Assembly (NCBI GenBank): GCA_001953115.1
Contig: LSSL01003585.1
Span: forward strand, 1 to 24,605
From: Smittium mucronatum
Taxonomy: Eukaryota > Kickxellomycota > Harpellomycetes > Harpellales > Legeriomycetaceae
Reading direction: 5' to 3'
DNA: 24,605 nucleotides
The notes beneath the pieces are model-generated. The model saw nothing but the letters and a program-made list of their open reading frames with translations, was not told the origin of the DNA and made no database searches. The translations under genes and the position numbers were made by a program. Shown in pieces: positions 1 through 11,468 of the stretch; positions within the stretch are counted from its first letter, which is position 1; each line of letters starts with the position of its first letter.

Positions 1-156
1 TAATACTAATACTAATACTAATACTAATACTAATACTAATACTAATACTAATACTAATACTAATACTAATACTAATACTAATACTAATACTAATACTAAT
101 ACTAATACTAATACTAATACTAATACTAATACTAATACTAATACTAATACTAATAT
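1..156. repeat. TAATAC hexanucleotide tandem array, possible telomere
   Basis: Twenty-five perfect copies of TAATAC fill positions 1-150, followed by one variant unit (TAATAT) and then unique sequence beginning AAAGTGGGG. The complementary strand reads (TTAGTA)n, which differs from the common fungal and animal telomere unit TTAGGG at two positions. The array starts at base 1 and is oriented as a left-hand telomere would be, with the TTAG-containing strand running outward. There is no degenerate interior zone beyond the one variant unit. That it is a chromosome end is inference; an ordinary hexanucleotide microsatellite is the alternative. Confidence 0.95.
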
Positions 157-1318
157 AAAGTGGGGACGAAAGAAAAGGTTAAACGACTTTTATTTTCCTC
201 AATTAGGAAAAGGGGGTTGTTTAAGTAATTAATCTTATGAGCTGGCTCAAAGATTTGTTCTGGTAGCTGTATTGTATAGTGCCAAACTATACGCTAGAGT
301 CAATCATTGAAATGTTAATTGTTCAAGGATTTTCATTGTGATTTCCCATTGTTTGGTATGATCATTATGTCGTAAGAATGTAATTCTTAAATATACCCTA
401 ATATTTTTAGAGTTTTAAATTGACAGAAATTTTACTTATTTTACAATTATTTTATTTTCGGTAATTCAACAATTAATGCAATATTTTTAGTTTAATTATT
501 AAAGGTTAAAAAAATAAATAACACAAACATATATAATATAATAACCTTTTAATCGGAAGTTTTAATATTTTTATTTTATATCCGAATTCCGAAATGATAA
601 AATTATTCTTATCAATAAATCGGAAAAAAAAAAAATTTAAAAAGAATTAAGAAATTACTAAATGATATTGAATTACCAAAATAAAAAAGATTACAGGAGA
701 ATCTAACTACTTCTCTCCTCATTTGAATCCTAAGAGTATAAAAATATTAATTTATAGCCTAGGATAGAAGAATTCTAAGTAAATATTGCTATTATCAATT
801 TGTAAATCTAGTTTTATAGTGAATAAATATTTTTTAGATTATTTGGCTCCTAAAATAAAAAAAGTTTCCGTCACTTTAAATCATTTTAACCTAGCCAATT
901 TCGACAAATAATATTTTAGATCTCACTCCTATTTTTGTCTCCTTATTAATAACCTTGTTATTTTGATAATCAGACTAACAATTTATAATATGATTTTTCT
1001 TTTTAATCGTTGAAAGTTAATGGAAAAAGAGTATGTTTCTTAACTATTATACTAATAAAATTGGATTTCAGATATAATTCATATGACGAAAAAGCATCGA
1101 ATATTCCTTGCCAAAAAAATCATTACCTAAGTATCAATAGATCGATTTTTTTTTAACGGAATTTATTTCAAAGTTAATAAGAAATCAAACTAATTTTAAA
1201 AATTAAAAAAAGTGAAAATATTTTCAAAAAATTCTCATCCAACTCTCCTTTTCTGTTCTAGCAGCTCCATACCTTGTGGCATTAGTTCAAGGTCAATAAA
1301 TTGGTATATTGAAAATTA
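157..1318. other. AT-rich sequence, no gene seen
   Basis: The first 250 bases next to the tandem array are less AT-rich than the rest and hold a small hairpin (GTATAG, seven-base loop, CTATAC, around 275-293). No open frame with recognisable protein similarity and no tRNA-like or rRNA-like sequence was found on either strand. Many stops and A/T runs fill the remainder. Confidence 0.5.
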
Positions 1319-1409
1319 ATCATAGAAATATGCTATAATAGCTGATTTTTTTTTTTTTTTGGGAATAAAAAAAAATCAGCTCTTTTATTTCGTGAAACTT
1401 TCTATGATA
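1319..1409. repeat. Foldback inverted repeat
   Basis: The inner arms are perfect: AGCTGATTTTTTTTT at 1340-1354 pairs with its reverse complement at 1367-1381, across a short T/G-rich loop. The outer arms are imperfect: ATCATAGAAA near 1319-1328 matches the reverse complement of sequence at 1399-1408. The structure is about 90 bases long with no coding capacity. It could be a small foldback element or a chance A/T-run hairpin, although the shared outer arms favour a duplicated or transposed origin. Confidence 0.6.
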
Positions 1410-1798
1410 TAGATTATAAAACATTTTAGAGCCTGATTTTCTATTTAATGATTCATTTAATAATTTATTTTTCCAAAACCATGAGTTTTATCTAGAAATT
1501 TATATTTATTATAACATTTATGCATAGAATTTTATGAACATAAGATAAAGTAATTTAAATTGAATTGAATCTAAATTATAAAGAACAAATGTCTAGCCCA
1601 ATAATCCAGCTAACACTTTTTGCAGAGAGTTTGAATCCTTCATTTTTTCATTAGAGAATTATATTTGAAGATACCAAAAGCGGAAAAGATGATAAATAAG
1701 ATACTAAAAAATAAAATATTATAGAAAATATTATAATTCTAGACCAAAGTTATTCCCTATTACAGATTACCGAACATGTGGATAGATATCCCGCTTCA
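1410..1798. other. AT-rich spacer, no gene seen
   Basis: No coding or RNA signal was recognised. A TTTGAATCC string near 1629 resembles a tRNA T-arm but lacks the rest of a tRNA. Confidence 0.5.
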
Positions 1799-2175
1799 TC
1801 CCCTAAGGGAGAAATTTCTTACAGTGACTCGACGCTTAAGTGGGGTCTTTTCGAAGCAAATAGTACTAAAGCTTAACGCATATTTTTGATATAATTGGTT
1901 AGGATTAATGAAGACAGCTAGCAACTATTTGAAGGGCAGAGCTTCGAGAAGAAAAACATCTTAAAGTGTCCAAACCATTTGGCACAGTTTGAGGCATTTT
2001 CTTTGCTCAAGTGCAATTTTCTACAATATTTCTACTCTCAGAATCTCGAAGCTATTTATAGAAAGCTGATCTGGTTAATATAACTTCTATTAGGGGCTTA
2101 ATTTTATTAATTTTATTAGAATTGGGTTTTAACTAAGAGACCAACCAGTTCATTATAACTTTTTTTGTTGAAAAT
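1799..2175 (+). mobile_element. SINE-like retroposon, copy A (old, 3'-shortened)
   Basis: This is a diverged copy of the retroposon at 12449-13076, in the same orientation. It starts at the same 5' motif (TCCCCTAAG), keeps TCTTTTCGAAG in the head, and then aligns through GAAGACAGC, GGCACAG and GCTATTTATAGAAAG to TTTTATTAATTTT and about 2175. The last third, including the LINE-like tail, is missing. It is more diverged from copies B and C than they are from each other, so it is probably older. The missing tail does not reappear beyond the inverted-repeat element at 2219-3085, so insertion of that element alone does not explain the loss. Confidence 0.7.
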
Positions 2176-2218
2176 AGTAAAATATCGGGTAGCATAATTA
2201 TGTTACTAAAAAATAACC

Positions 2219-3085
2219 TCTATCAACAAAATACTGGTTTGAATCGCTGAAATTGTAGTTCAATCACTAAAATTAAAATTTAATAGTATTTCATCACTGG
2301 AATTCCACCATCTAATATTAAAATTAGTGTGTTTTTTTTATTGGCCACTTTCATTATGAAATGTTATGTTTATTTGAAATTACATTTTTGTTTAAATTTC
2401 TTAAATACATTGTAGTTTCTTAGCTCATATCAGGTCCAAATTATTTTTTGACCTGTATTTGAGTATATCAATAAATCCGATAGGTCATATTTCTTGATAT
2501 ATTCGATAAATTATAATATTAACAGTCTAGCGATGGCGTTAAGGAGAAAAAATGAAATCAACAATTTATACTATCGGCTATATAAGGATAAATAAATGAC
2601 TCTTTAGTTCTGTAATGGCGAATAATCATATTAATTCCTTAATATAAAATTTATTTTATATTAACATTTTGACCTTATTTCTTTATAAAAATTTCAAAAA
2701 AGGCGTACGACTCATCTAATAGATAATAATATACAATATCATTATTTTTAGGTTTTTTAGCCCAAATAGATTCCAAAAATCACGAAAATCATCAATTTTA
2801 TTGAAAAATCAAGGAGTTTGTAGTCTGATTTAATTTATGATGTTTAATGAAAGTTATAATTTGGTGATAAAACATAGTGAAGGTTTCTTTTCGGAAATTG
2901 GCTCTACAATATGAAAAGAAATCCCACATTCTTACTCATTTAAAAAAACAAATTAAAGGGTCCAATAACAAAAAACACCAAATTTTCAGTGATAGGTGGC
3001 TTAATTTCAGTGATGGAACACTGCGATATTTTAATTTTAGTGATCCATCTATAATTTCAGTGATTCCGGCCATTATTTGGTAGGT
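2219..3085. mobile_element. Element of about 870 bases with long terminal inverted repeats
   Basis: The left end (about 2219-2330) is an imperfect inverted copy of the right end (about 2976-3084), about 110 bases each. Shared blocks include ATCACTAAAATTAAAAT (left 2263-2279 and, on the other strand, the right end), AATC(G/A)CTGAAATT and CATCACTG(G/A)AATT. Within each end the motif TCACTGAAATT recurs about four times at irregular spacing, so the ends have subterminal repeats. The interior has no frame that resembles a transposase, so this looks like a non-autonomous DNA transposon. Outer boundaries are uncertain by several bases and no target duplication is clear, so the superfamily is unknown. 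Confidence 0.7.
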
Positions 3086-4483
3086 AAATGGGAAATTTAC
3101 GTTTTTACCATTTTTTCCTGTAAAATATCCATATACATAGGCTGTTTTTTAACAGAATCCATCGCGTAAAGATACATAAGCATATTTATTATCATATATA
3201 TATTTATTTATTTATTTATTTGCTTTACACATTATTATTTACAAAAAGAAGATGTTTAATGCAGGATGATGATACATCTCCGAATATCCCAATGAGACTA
3301 AAGCTGAACATGCGTGTGAATATATCTAATCTGTTTTTTAGTAGTTCGGCATCACTTGTATGGAAAATATGCATCGAAACATAAGGTTACGATATTAACT
3401 GATGATTATTACTTTAAAGGATTTTGTACCAAGTGAAACTCATAAGGATATACTTCAAAAATTTTTGTGTTTTCGTGGTTTTAAATACGTTTTTTAAACA
3501 GGGAAAACGCTCAAGGGAGAAGAGATTGAATTCCAGACAAAGAATATTAATAAAATTCCATTTTTAGATCTTTTATTTTGAATATTCATTCAATATTATA
3601 TTTAATAATTTTTCATAAATATAACAGCAACCAAGTACTAGGATTTTATTAAAATATGCTTAGTTTATGACTACATATAACCTCGGCAAACAGACTGCAT
3701 GGACCGATTCCAGGAGGGTTTTTCGTTTGGTAGATTGTGCTATTTTTTTAAAAGAATGCAGCCAGTGGGTATTACGGTAGAAGAGCATACTTTTAATAAG
3801 ATAATAGTCTTTGTAACCATATTTTTCATTATTCGATATTTTTTAATATTCTTTTTAATGAAATTATCTCAAAATAAAATTATCTGATAAAGAAAGAGGT
3901 ACGTGATCTATTTCTAATATCTTTGAATATTAATATCTATATTAATGATAGGATATTTGAACACGAAGATCTCAATCATATCCTAAAAATGGCATTTTGA
4001 CTAATAAAAAATATTAATTATAAAATAAGCACCTTCATTTCGATCTATAAACAGCGAGGTTAATAATTAGCATTATATTTGTGAAATATGAATGTTCTAT
4101 TTTGACTATTGTTAAATCTGGCCCGCATCGAAATGTTGATTCAATATTCAGACTCAGAAATATATACCCGAATTGATATTTTGGGAGGAAAAGAATTTCG
4201 ATTTTTTTTATTTCTAGATTCCCTCCATATCAGATTATGTAGTCCTCCAAAATGCTGGAACGCTAATGGGTTGAGTATATAAATAATAAAACACAGATTT
4301 AGATAAGGCAAAAGTCTCTTGGTTTTCTTTAAAAGTTAAACTCACATGGATGCAAAATATACACAATAATTAATGATGACCATATACTATCGGTTAAATG
4401 AAGTTATTTCAGCTATTGAATTGAATAATTAGGATTTATAAATGGCCTCAATTCATTAATAGTAAAAATATTTTTAATGAATA
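3086..4483. other. AT-rich sequence with a TTTA microsatellite, no gene seen
   Basis: A run of TA followed by ATTT/TTTA units lies at about 3197-3222. A slightly less AT-rich patch at 3690-3790 translates on neither strand into anything I recognise. No gene is supported. Confidence 0.5.
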
Positions 4484-4566
4484 GAAAAATAGCACACTTC
4501 GAAGGTACTTCATACCACTTTCTAATCAAAATATTGCTTAAGCCTCTAAACCATAACATTTTTTCA
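4484..4566 (-). repeat. Possible worn head of the SINE-like retroposon
   Basis: TTAAGCCTCTAAACCATAAC followed by TTTCATCTTTCAG at about 4539-4574 resembles the head of copy C read on its other strand (TTAAGCCCCTAAACCACGG, then TTTCACTCTTAG). CACACTTCGAAGGTAC just before it may match the hairpin segment. The similarity covers only about 80 bases and includes an unmatched insert. It may be a degenerate 5' fragment or chance. Confidence 0.25.
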
Positions 4567-6204
4567 TCTTTCAGAGCGTTTTTGTTTTAGTCTTCGTTTT
4601 AAACGATTTCCAGCATTCTTTTTTGAAATTCTGGGACGGTTTTGATTTAAAACTTATTGGATAATACAAAAAAGAAGCTTATTAAAATATATATTAGCGT
4701 CAGCGGAAATAGGATTAGGCATATGTAGAGGTTTCTGGTTTTTCAGTGTCTCTTTATTGTTTCGAACTGTCCTTTTGGCGGGTTGGAGAGAGTTATACAC
4801 ATATTTAGATGTTTTTATTTTTCAATCATTGTTTATATTTGTTGATCTTTTCCTTACAAGCGAGCTTCTTTAAACTTCCTCTTTTAGATTTTTCTTTTTG
4901 TTTTTTTATTTTTTTATTCTTTTTTAATTATTATTATTATTATTATTATTTTCTTTAAAGTTTGAAAATAAATTCAGTTAATCAAAATTTAACCAATTTT
5001 TTGTTATATTGAGTGTAAAAATTGAAGTTATGCTGAAAGTTAAAGATTGGTGATTTTACATGAAAAAAAAATAATTAAGCGATAAAAAGATAAAAAAATC
5101 AATAAAAGTCTTTATTTGAAATAAATGGTTTGGTGTTAGTACTGTATTGTTTATTTTATTGTGGCTATAAAAAGTATAGTTTAGTTAGTTTTTTTTTGAC
5201 TCTCAGAACTTATTATTCTTTTAATAATTTTTCTCGGCGCCACTTAAATTTCTTGAACTACCAGTGAATTTTTTATATTCAGAAGAAAGCTTCTTCTTTT
5301 TTTGCTGAGGTCTATCCAGCTGATCTAAGGGGTTTTCCAGAAAGTAAAGTCCGTAAAATACTTCCCCCCAAAAAAATCCCATTAATATAACCATTATAAA
5401 GAAAGATTTTGAGATCTATAACTATGAAATACATAAACCATTTTTTTGCAAGCGCACCTTTGTGACATCATAAAAAATTATTCTTTCTAAGGTTTCTTTG
5501 TAAATAATATATAAACTTTTCATTATTTTTTTATCACCTAATTCTTCGAAAACGAACCCCCATAAAATAACGAAAAGCTAATCCTATTCTCCAAACATTT
5601 GCTTTATAATTCTTCTTTATATTCAATAAAACTTCCACCAATATATACAGCGAATTATTTTACAAATGGTATATGCTTTCTATAATCTGCAAAGCAAAAT
5701 TACCTTTCTCTTTCAGAAAATATGGTGCACTAAATAAAATAAATCATTTTAAAAAAATAAAAAGTCCAATTCAAGTAAAAAATTTAAAATATATGAACTA
5801 TAAATGAAGTTTTAGTGATATTTTATAATATTTTGTATAAGCGATAAAAAATCCTCTTATCTGTGACCCTAATAATAAAAAAAATTAGGTTTATCACTCG
5901 AATAAAAATCGTGAAATACTCATATACAAGCTTCTCATACACAAGATATTCGTAAACTAACTAGTTATTCTTAAGGAAGAAATAATAGATTATAGTTTTT
6001 AAATCACTGTAATCGAGATAACTCTGATAAGGTTAGAGATGCATATATTTTTATTTTTACTAGGGATACATTTTAGGATAAAAAAATTTATTTTTACAAA
6101 TTTTAAAAAAAATTGATGTTTTATGGAAATTTTGCAACCTAGCTTTCTTCTGTGGCTCAATCAACTCTGTTCTTAGTTTAAATTGGCTCGATGATCATAT
6201 TATG
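4567..6204. other. AT-rich sequence with an ATT microsatellite, no gene seen
   Basis: About eight ATT units lie at 4928-4951. The rest is stop-rich on both strands with many A/T runs. No gene, RNA gene or further repeat copy was recognised. Confidence 0.5.
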
Positions 6205-6834
6205 ACATATATATATATATATACAGAATTTTATTTTAAGATAGCGTGATTAAAAACTATACTAAAAAAATATGAAAAAAAGAAATAAACTTATAGAAGA
6301 CTATTATTCAAGCATCAATGAGTTCATCTACTGGGCTGCCGGCTAAGTACCTAATGGAAAATGATGAAATCTACCAACCGAAAGACCCCCCTCTCTGACA
6401 TTGCTTTAAGTAGGTGTATGACTGAGGTTACATGCAGTTAAGAATTAAACTCTTTGTCAACGAGAAAAAGTTCATTGAAGCTAATGAGCTTCTAGTCAGA
6501 TCCCACTTCTAAAAGGATTAATAAAATATGGCTCCTACACAAACAAGGGATTGATTGACATGGCTTTCCTACAAATAGCTGTTAGACTCTGAGAACCGCC
6601 TAGCCTTCGAACGCTGAACTTTTGACTAGAATATGTCTCAGCTGTGCTAAAAGATCAGTTCCCCCTGTTTCTAGATGGTCCTCCTCTGGAATCAATGTCA
6701 TCCGAATCGCTGTGCGCTATCTCCACTATTATTAACCAACAAATTTAAAACGTTTTGTGAAATTTTAGATTAGTGTACTTCGAAAAGTACGCTATTAAGC
6801 CGCTAAAGCACGACTTGGTATTTCGCTCTTAGGA
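6205..6834 (-). mobile_element. SINE-like retroposon, copy B (full length)
   Basis: This is a near-complete copy on the minus strand, 5' end at about 6834 and 3' end at about 6222, followed by a (TA)n run at 6205-6222. It aligns with copy C throughout: the 16-base hairpin GTACTTTTCGAAGTAC is identical (6775-6790), as are AGCTGAGACATA, CAGCTATTT and GGAAAGCCATGTC, and the 3' tail carries AGTATAGTTTTTAA. AATAAA (complement at 6230-6235) precedes the tail end. There is no long open frame. The (TA)n in place of a pure A run is consistent with an eroded or AT-simple tail. No clear target duplication was seen. Its orientation is opposite to copy C, with both heads facing the transporter gene. Confidence 0.85.
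6222..6404 (-). repeat. LINE-like 3' tail of copy B
   Basis: This segment matches the 3' end of the LINE at 22511-22709 as well as copy C. Shared landmarks are a G run followed by GTCTTTC, then a CT/T-rich stretch with TTCATATTTTTTTAG and GTATAGTTTTTAAT, and finally AATAAAATT. Sequence upstream of it (the SINE-like body) is not present in the LINE. Confidence 0.8.
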
Positions 6835-9795
6835 CATCACATTGTGATAAAAGATTTTTCTTTAAATTGAAAAAATAACGAAACGCAGATTTTGAAGGAT
6901 AAAGCTCTGTTTTGTGTTAGTTTTTTTTATTCAAGTTGTTAGGTCAATAATATTTATGACAAGAAAAGTCATAAAATTATCACTGTATTTTCTAAAAAGA
7001 GTATTTATAAATTTATATTAATCCAATCCCATAAATCGACGATTCCGATGTTGAAAGCAACTTTTCAAATATTTCCAAATTCCTCTGAATCAAAGTAAGT
7101 AAATCTTTTTAGTTTTTGCAATAAATATTCTATAAATACTTGAAGATCTTGAAAAGCAATAATGTAATTTTTTAGATAAGATCTGGTTTATCCAATAGTT
7201 GAATATATTTTTGAGTATTTTAATTTTAATAAATTTCAAATAATCATCTTCCATCTATCTGATCAAACATTAAAGTTTATTTTATAAAATTTTGTTAAAC
7301 TAAAAACCGTTCTACAACCTACCTTGAAAAAAGACATAATGTTTAAAAGCATAGATATTCATAACTTCAAATTTTAAACCTATTCAATTTAATCTTCCCC
7401 GATTGAGTAATGTATATAAGCTAGCCTTGTTTTGTGAATGATCTTCATCAAAATTAATTCATTTTCAATTCTATGTAGTTTTCTGCAATTATGTATATAT
7501 AAATTATCAAGATTATTGTTGACTTTTAATTAATAACTTTGAAGAGCAAATTAATAAGTCCAAAAAATTTATATAAGCTTTTTATTCCCTTTAAATTCGG
7601 CCATTTTTAAATATTTAAATATTTATTAATCATTGGTATAAAACTGGGTTTCATTTTGCAGTTTCAATCCCAAAAAGAAAAAAAATCACAGTAAAAAAAT
7701 GACTCTCAGTTATCAAAATTTCATTCCTTATAATTTAAAATTCTTTAAAAATTATTTACTTGATGAAGTTTAATAATAATTAAGTTTTAAAGATCTTGAA
7801 AAATTTTATAAGGCTTTTATAAAGGAGAAATTAAAATTTCTCATAAAAGGATATTCTTTGGTCATCTTTACTGTCTTATGAAAGAATTTAATCTTCTCAT
7901 TATTAATAATATCGATATACGTTGTTATCTACTATCTTTTTTTGAGCAAGATATTATGAAAAATTGAGAAAATATTTTATTATTATTATTTTTTCTTTCT
8001 CTAAGCTCTGATATCGTTTGTCCACCCCTTCCCTCTCTCACCACCCTCCAAAAATTATGAAATACTCAGCTAAATCAAATCAGGTCTACTACTAAAAATA
8101 TAAGAGTTACTATACTAATCATAATAATGATATAATTTATCAATTTTAAGATTTTGGCATTATCTTATTATGATATCACCATAAAGTTATCACCTTTTTA
8201 CTATATATATAATTTAGTTAAAAATAAAGAAAGTTTTTCAAGTAATATAAAATCTCCTGTTAGATACATGAAAATCAAAATAAAAAATTCATACGTGTAG
8301 TGGATAAGCTCTGTATACAACACGAATTAAAAGAACTGAATATTTCTAAGACTAAAAATATGCAATTTTTTTTGTGCCTTGTAAATTTGAGAAAATTTTA
8401 ATTATAAAGGTTTTTTTTACATAAAAAAATTCTTCTAAAGAGAATTTTGGCTTTTGGCTTTTTAATTTATCATTTTACTATTTCTACCATTTTTTCCTTT
8501 ATTATAATTTATACCCAAATTTCTTTTCATCATTTAAGAAAATTATTAATTTTTATTAGTAAGTTACAAAAAAATCTCAAAGGAAATCAGAAAAACAAAC
8601 CAAATCATTATGGACTTCATGTAATTTTCACTATTACTATAATTACTGAAACTTTTGAAAAAAAAAATAAAAAAATACATATATATATATATAAATTGTA
8701 ATTTTTTTTTTAAAAAAAACATATAATTTAGTATTGAGAATCGGTTATAAATAAACTTTCAATAAAAGAAAAGGAATAAAAATACCTGTTAAAATTTAAT
8801 GCAACCGGGGGGCAAAATTTCATTGAAATATTTATAAAACTAATTAATAAAAAAGAAAATTACATGATTTAAAATTCAAATAATATTGCATCAAATATAT
8901 ATAAGGAATTTATTTATAATATTTAAATACTAAAAAAAAAAACATAATACAATATATATTGAAAATTTCCCTAATTAAAATTATCTTCTAATTTAGAAAT
9001 TTCTCTAGATTTTTTTGCTGAAGATCATATCTTGCATTTTTTGGCTTAAACTTAATGTTAAATATTGTTATTATTTGTTATCAAGTATTTTTATTTTCTT
9101 ATATTTTGAATTTAATCCAATTAAGTATCGATGTTATCTAAAGTATTGATCAAATTTATCGTGCCTAACTCAAGTAGTAAGATTTTCCATCAATTCCCTC
9201 CGCCACCATTCAAAATCTTTTTACAAGGGGTAACCAAATCTAATTTTTTATAATTTCCAAAAATTCAAAATAAAATTTGGTTTTTATGGTGTTTTTAGCC
9301 TTTTATTTTTATTCTTATGTATTTTTTACCTAGAAATTTATTTTTTAGCTTTACATATTTGTTTTTCGAGTATAAAATAAAAGGTATAAACTATAACCAG
9401 ATGGGGGGTTTTTTGAATTTTTACTTAGCATAGTTTCTTAACAATTTATTAATAACGACGTACAATCCTTTATAACACCGATATCTCTCCAAAGGCAATT
9501 AAACTTTTGATCTTACTATAATGTGCCGAAAAAATGTTAGAATAAGTAAGGATAATTATTAAACGAATAAAATATGCAACTTATAATCAAAACCAAACAA
9601 TGAGAATTTCTGGTTAGTATTTATTTCAATAAAGGAAAAAAAAATTCTTTATTATTTTATAAATTATAACTTATAAAAAAATAATATTATAAATAGGTTG
9701 ATTGAAATTAAAAATATTAAATTCGTTTTTTTTGCTTTTAATAAAAAATTTAGGGATATATATCTTTGCGTAAGATATAATGTTATCAAATATGT
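6835..9795. other. AT-rich sequence, no gene seen
   Basis: Nearly 3 kb downstream of the transporter stop codon with stop-rich frames and long A/T runs. A conspicuous pyrimidine stretch lies at 8017-8050 (CCACCCCTTCCC and similar), and a TA run at 8681-8693. The longest open frame here (8447-8701) is low-complexity F/I/K/N-rich translation and is not credible as a gene. Confidence 0.5.
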
Positions 9796-11468
9796 TCAAG
9801 TCCTAAAACGGAAGTTAGGATGTGAGTTTGTTAATTGCCTTTGCTCGTCTTCAGGAATATGAGATAAATCAACAGGATTTTCGTCCCTGCGTTTGTTTTC
9901 GTACTTAAAATATAACCCAAGTAAAACACTAAGAACTACAGAAATTCCAGCCCCCGCAAGGGTTACAATACTTCCAGTGGTATAATCAGGAGCATATTTA
10001 GCAACGAAGAGACGGGGAACCGTAGCTCCTCCTACGGTGCCGAATGAAATAATTATAGCTGAGGCAATGAGACTTTTGTATACTCCACCCTGATTAGCTG
10101 ATGACCATGATAATGTTAGTGGAAGTAGGGGAACGGAGCCGAACCCAGCAATTACATAAAATATGAGACGTAATACAATCGATTTAGAGAAAACCACAAT
10201 TGAATAGCCTGAAACAGCAACAATACCATAACCCAATATGAGTTTCCAGTAACTGATTTTGTTAATTAAAAAAATGAGAAGAATTACTCCAAAAAGGCCT
10301 CCTACTGATGCAATCGAGGCCAAATATGTTGATTTTATTCCACTGAAACCCATACCATTGATAAGAACTGCTCCAAAAACACCTAGAATGATTGCGAGAT
10401 TGTTCAGTCCCATGATTATGAGAGAGAATGAATACACTTTCCAGTCCAAAACTATCGATACTAACTCTTTAAGTGAACCCTTAGTTTCAGATGCTATTCC
10501 TTGCTCAGCTTTAAGTCTTCTAACAATTATGTTTCTTTGCACGTTGGTTAAAAACGTGGCTTCATCAGGAAAATCGATAATAAAAAAGTAAGCGGTAATG
10601 CATAATGCTAGAGTAATGGAACCTTCGACCAAAAAAAATCATTTGATAACCATGTAGATTGTTATTCTAAAAATATAATTAAGATAATATTGAGTTTTGA
10701 ATATTAATATTGCAGTAAATTTAATGAAATAAGTTATGATTTAGGACAATGAAGAAATGAAATAAAGTGATTAGTGAATAAAAATTGGATACTTACATTA
10801 GTAGAAGCTAAAGCAGCTGACAAAGGACCTCCAATCACACCACTTACTGGGACAGCAAGAAAAAAGAGTGTGGTTCTGACTCCGATTTCAGATCGAGTGT
10901 ACCAATAATTCAAGTATCCAACCACACCAGGAGCAAAACCAGCTTCAAAAGCCCCAAGAAAAGCTCTCGCTATGACGAATGTCGTTCCATTTTTGGCAAA
11001 TGCCATACCAATACAAGAAATAGACCATAAAGATCCTATCAAACCGAACCATATATGTGGCCTTACTTTTTTTAGAATGATATTAGCTGGAACTAAATCG
11101 AGTATAAGTAATGGTTATTTAAAAAAACTGGAAAATGGTGATAAGTGGTTCTATTTCGAACTGATACCTTCAAACACTATATAAAGAATATAGAATATTG
11201 TTGTAGCATTTCCTTCTTCAGAAGTTGTGAGTTTAAGCTCTTTTCTTAACCCATTTACTAGAGCAGCACCGATATTCGAACGGTCGATCAGAGATAATAT
11301 GTAAATTGCACACAACAAAGGGACTATTCTAAGATCAATTTTCTTGACGCCTTCAATAACGATTTCTTTTTCCTCACCAGTTAGCACGACAGCTACGTTA
11401 ATTTTATCGAATTTAGAATAGTCAATATTTGAAACATTTTCAGCATCCGTTTCATGTTTACTCCTCAT
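9796..11468 (-). CDS. Dal5-type MFS anion:cation symporter, three exons, one frameshift
   Basis: Predicted plasma-membrane transporter of the major facilitator superfamily, the fungal anion:cation symporter group (allantoate, nicotinate, pantothenate and related permeases). The substrate cannot be told. Exons are 11468-11168, 11092-10797 and 10666-9796, which splice to about 488 residues, the usual family size. A charged cytoplasmic N-terminus leads to the first membrane segment and the signature IDRSNIGAA (residues 61-69). ARAFLGAFEAGFAPG (142-156) and WYTRSEIGVR follow, typical of segments 4-5. LVEG begins segment 6, FPDEATFL lies in the central loop, and ANQGGVYKS and the C-terminal HPNFRFR fit the family. 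The start is the first ATG before a normal N-terminus. Reading is intact except for one surplus T in a run of eight (10631-10638), which breaks exon 3 after QMIF. It is therefore a fresh pseudogene or an assembly error. No other gene is nearby. Confidence 0.88.
10631..10638 (-). other. One-base frameshift in a homopolymer within exon 3
   Basis: Eight A on the plus strand (eight T in the gene). Seven would keep the frame from GYQMIF to LVEGSIT, which is the expected family sequence. With eight, the frame set by the splice acceptor is lost, while the downstream frame has a TGA just upstream. Confidence 0.75.
10667..10796 (-). other. Intron 2 of the transporter gene
   Basis: 130 bases, donor GTAAGT (consensus), acceptor TTTTTAG, phase 0. 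It joins ...SAALASTN to NNNLHGYQMIF. CACTAATC lies near the donor, and no ideal branch site is close to the acceptor. No alternative acceptor downstream of the in-frame TGA would bypass the exon 3 frameshift while keeping phase. Confidence 0.8.
11093..11167 (-). other. Intron 1 of the transporter gene
   Basis: 75 bases, donor GTATCA, acceptor TTTAG. It interrupts a codon after its first base. Splicing joins ...VFE to VPANIILKK, which restores the family pattern FE-P-N-LKK. Without splicing the frame stops at TAG shortly after the donor. No strict TACTAAC branch site is visible. Confidence 0.85.

Noticed and set aside
1618..1634. GAGTTTGAATCC as a tRNA T-arm or box B
   Set aside because: No acceptor stem, D-arm or box A at the right distance; isolated motif only.
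2877..3083. 68-codon plus-strand open frame
   Set aside because: It runs into the right inverted repeat of the noncoding element and translates its repeated motif (FSDG, FSDP); not a gene.
3699..3887. 62-codon plus-strand open frame starting MDRFQEGF
   Set aside because: Only the first part has mixed composition; the rest is I/F-rich, with no recognisable family or neighbours.
8447..8701. 84-codon plus-strand open frame
   Set aside because: Low-complexity translation of A/T-rich DNA, no start context and no family features.
10259..10591. 110-codon plus-strand open frame opposite the transporter
   Set aside because: Antisense shadow of conserved exon 3.
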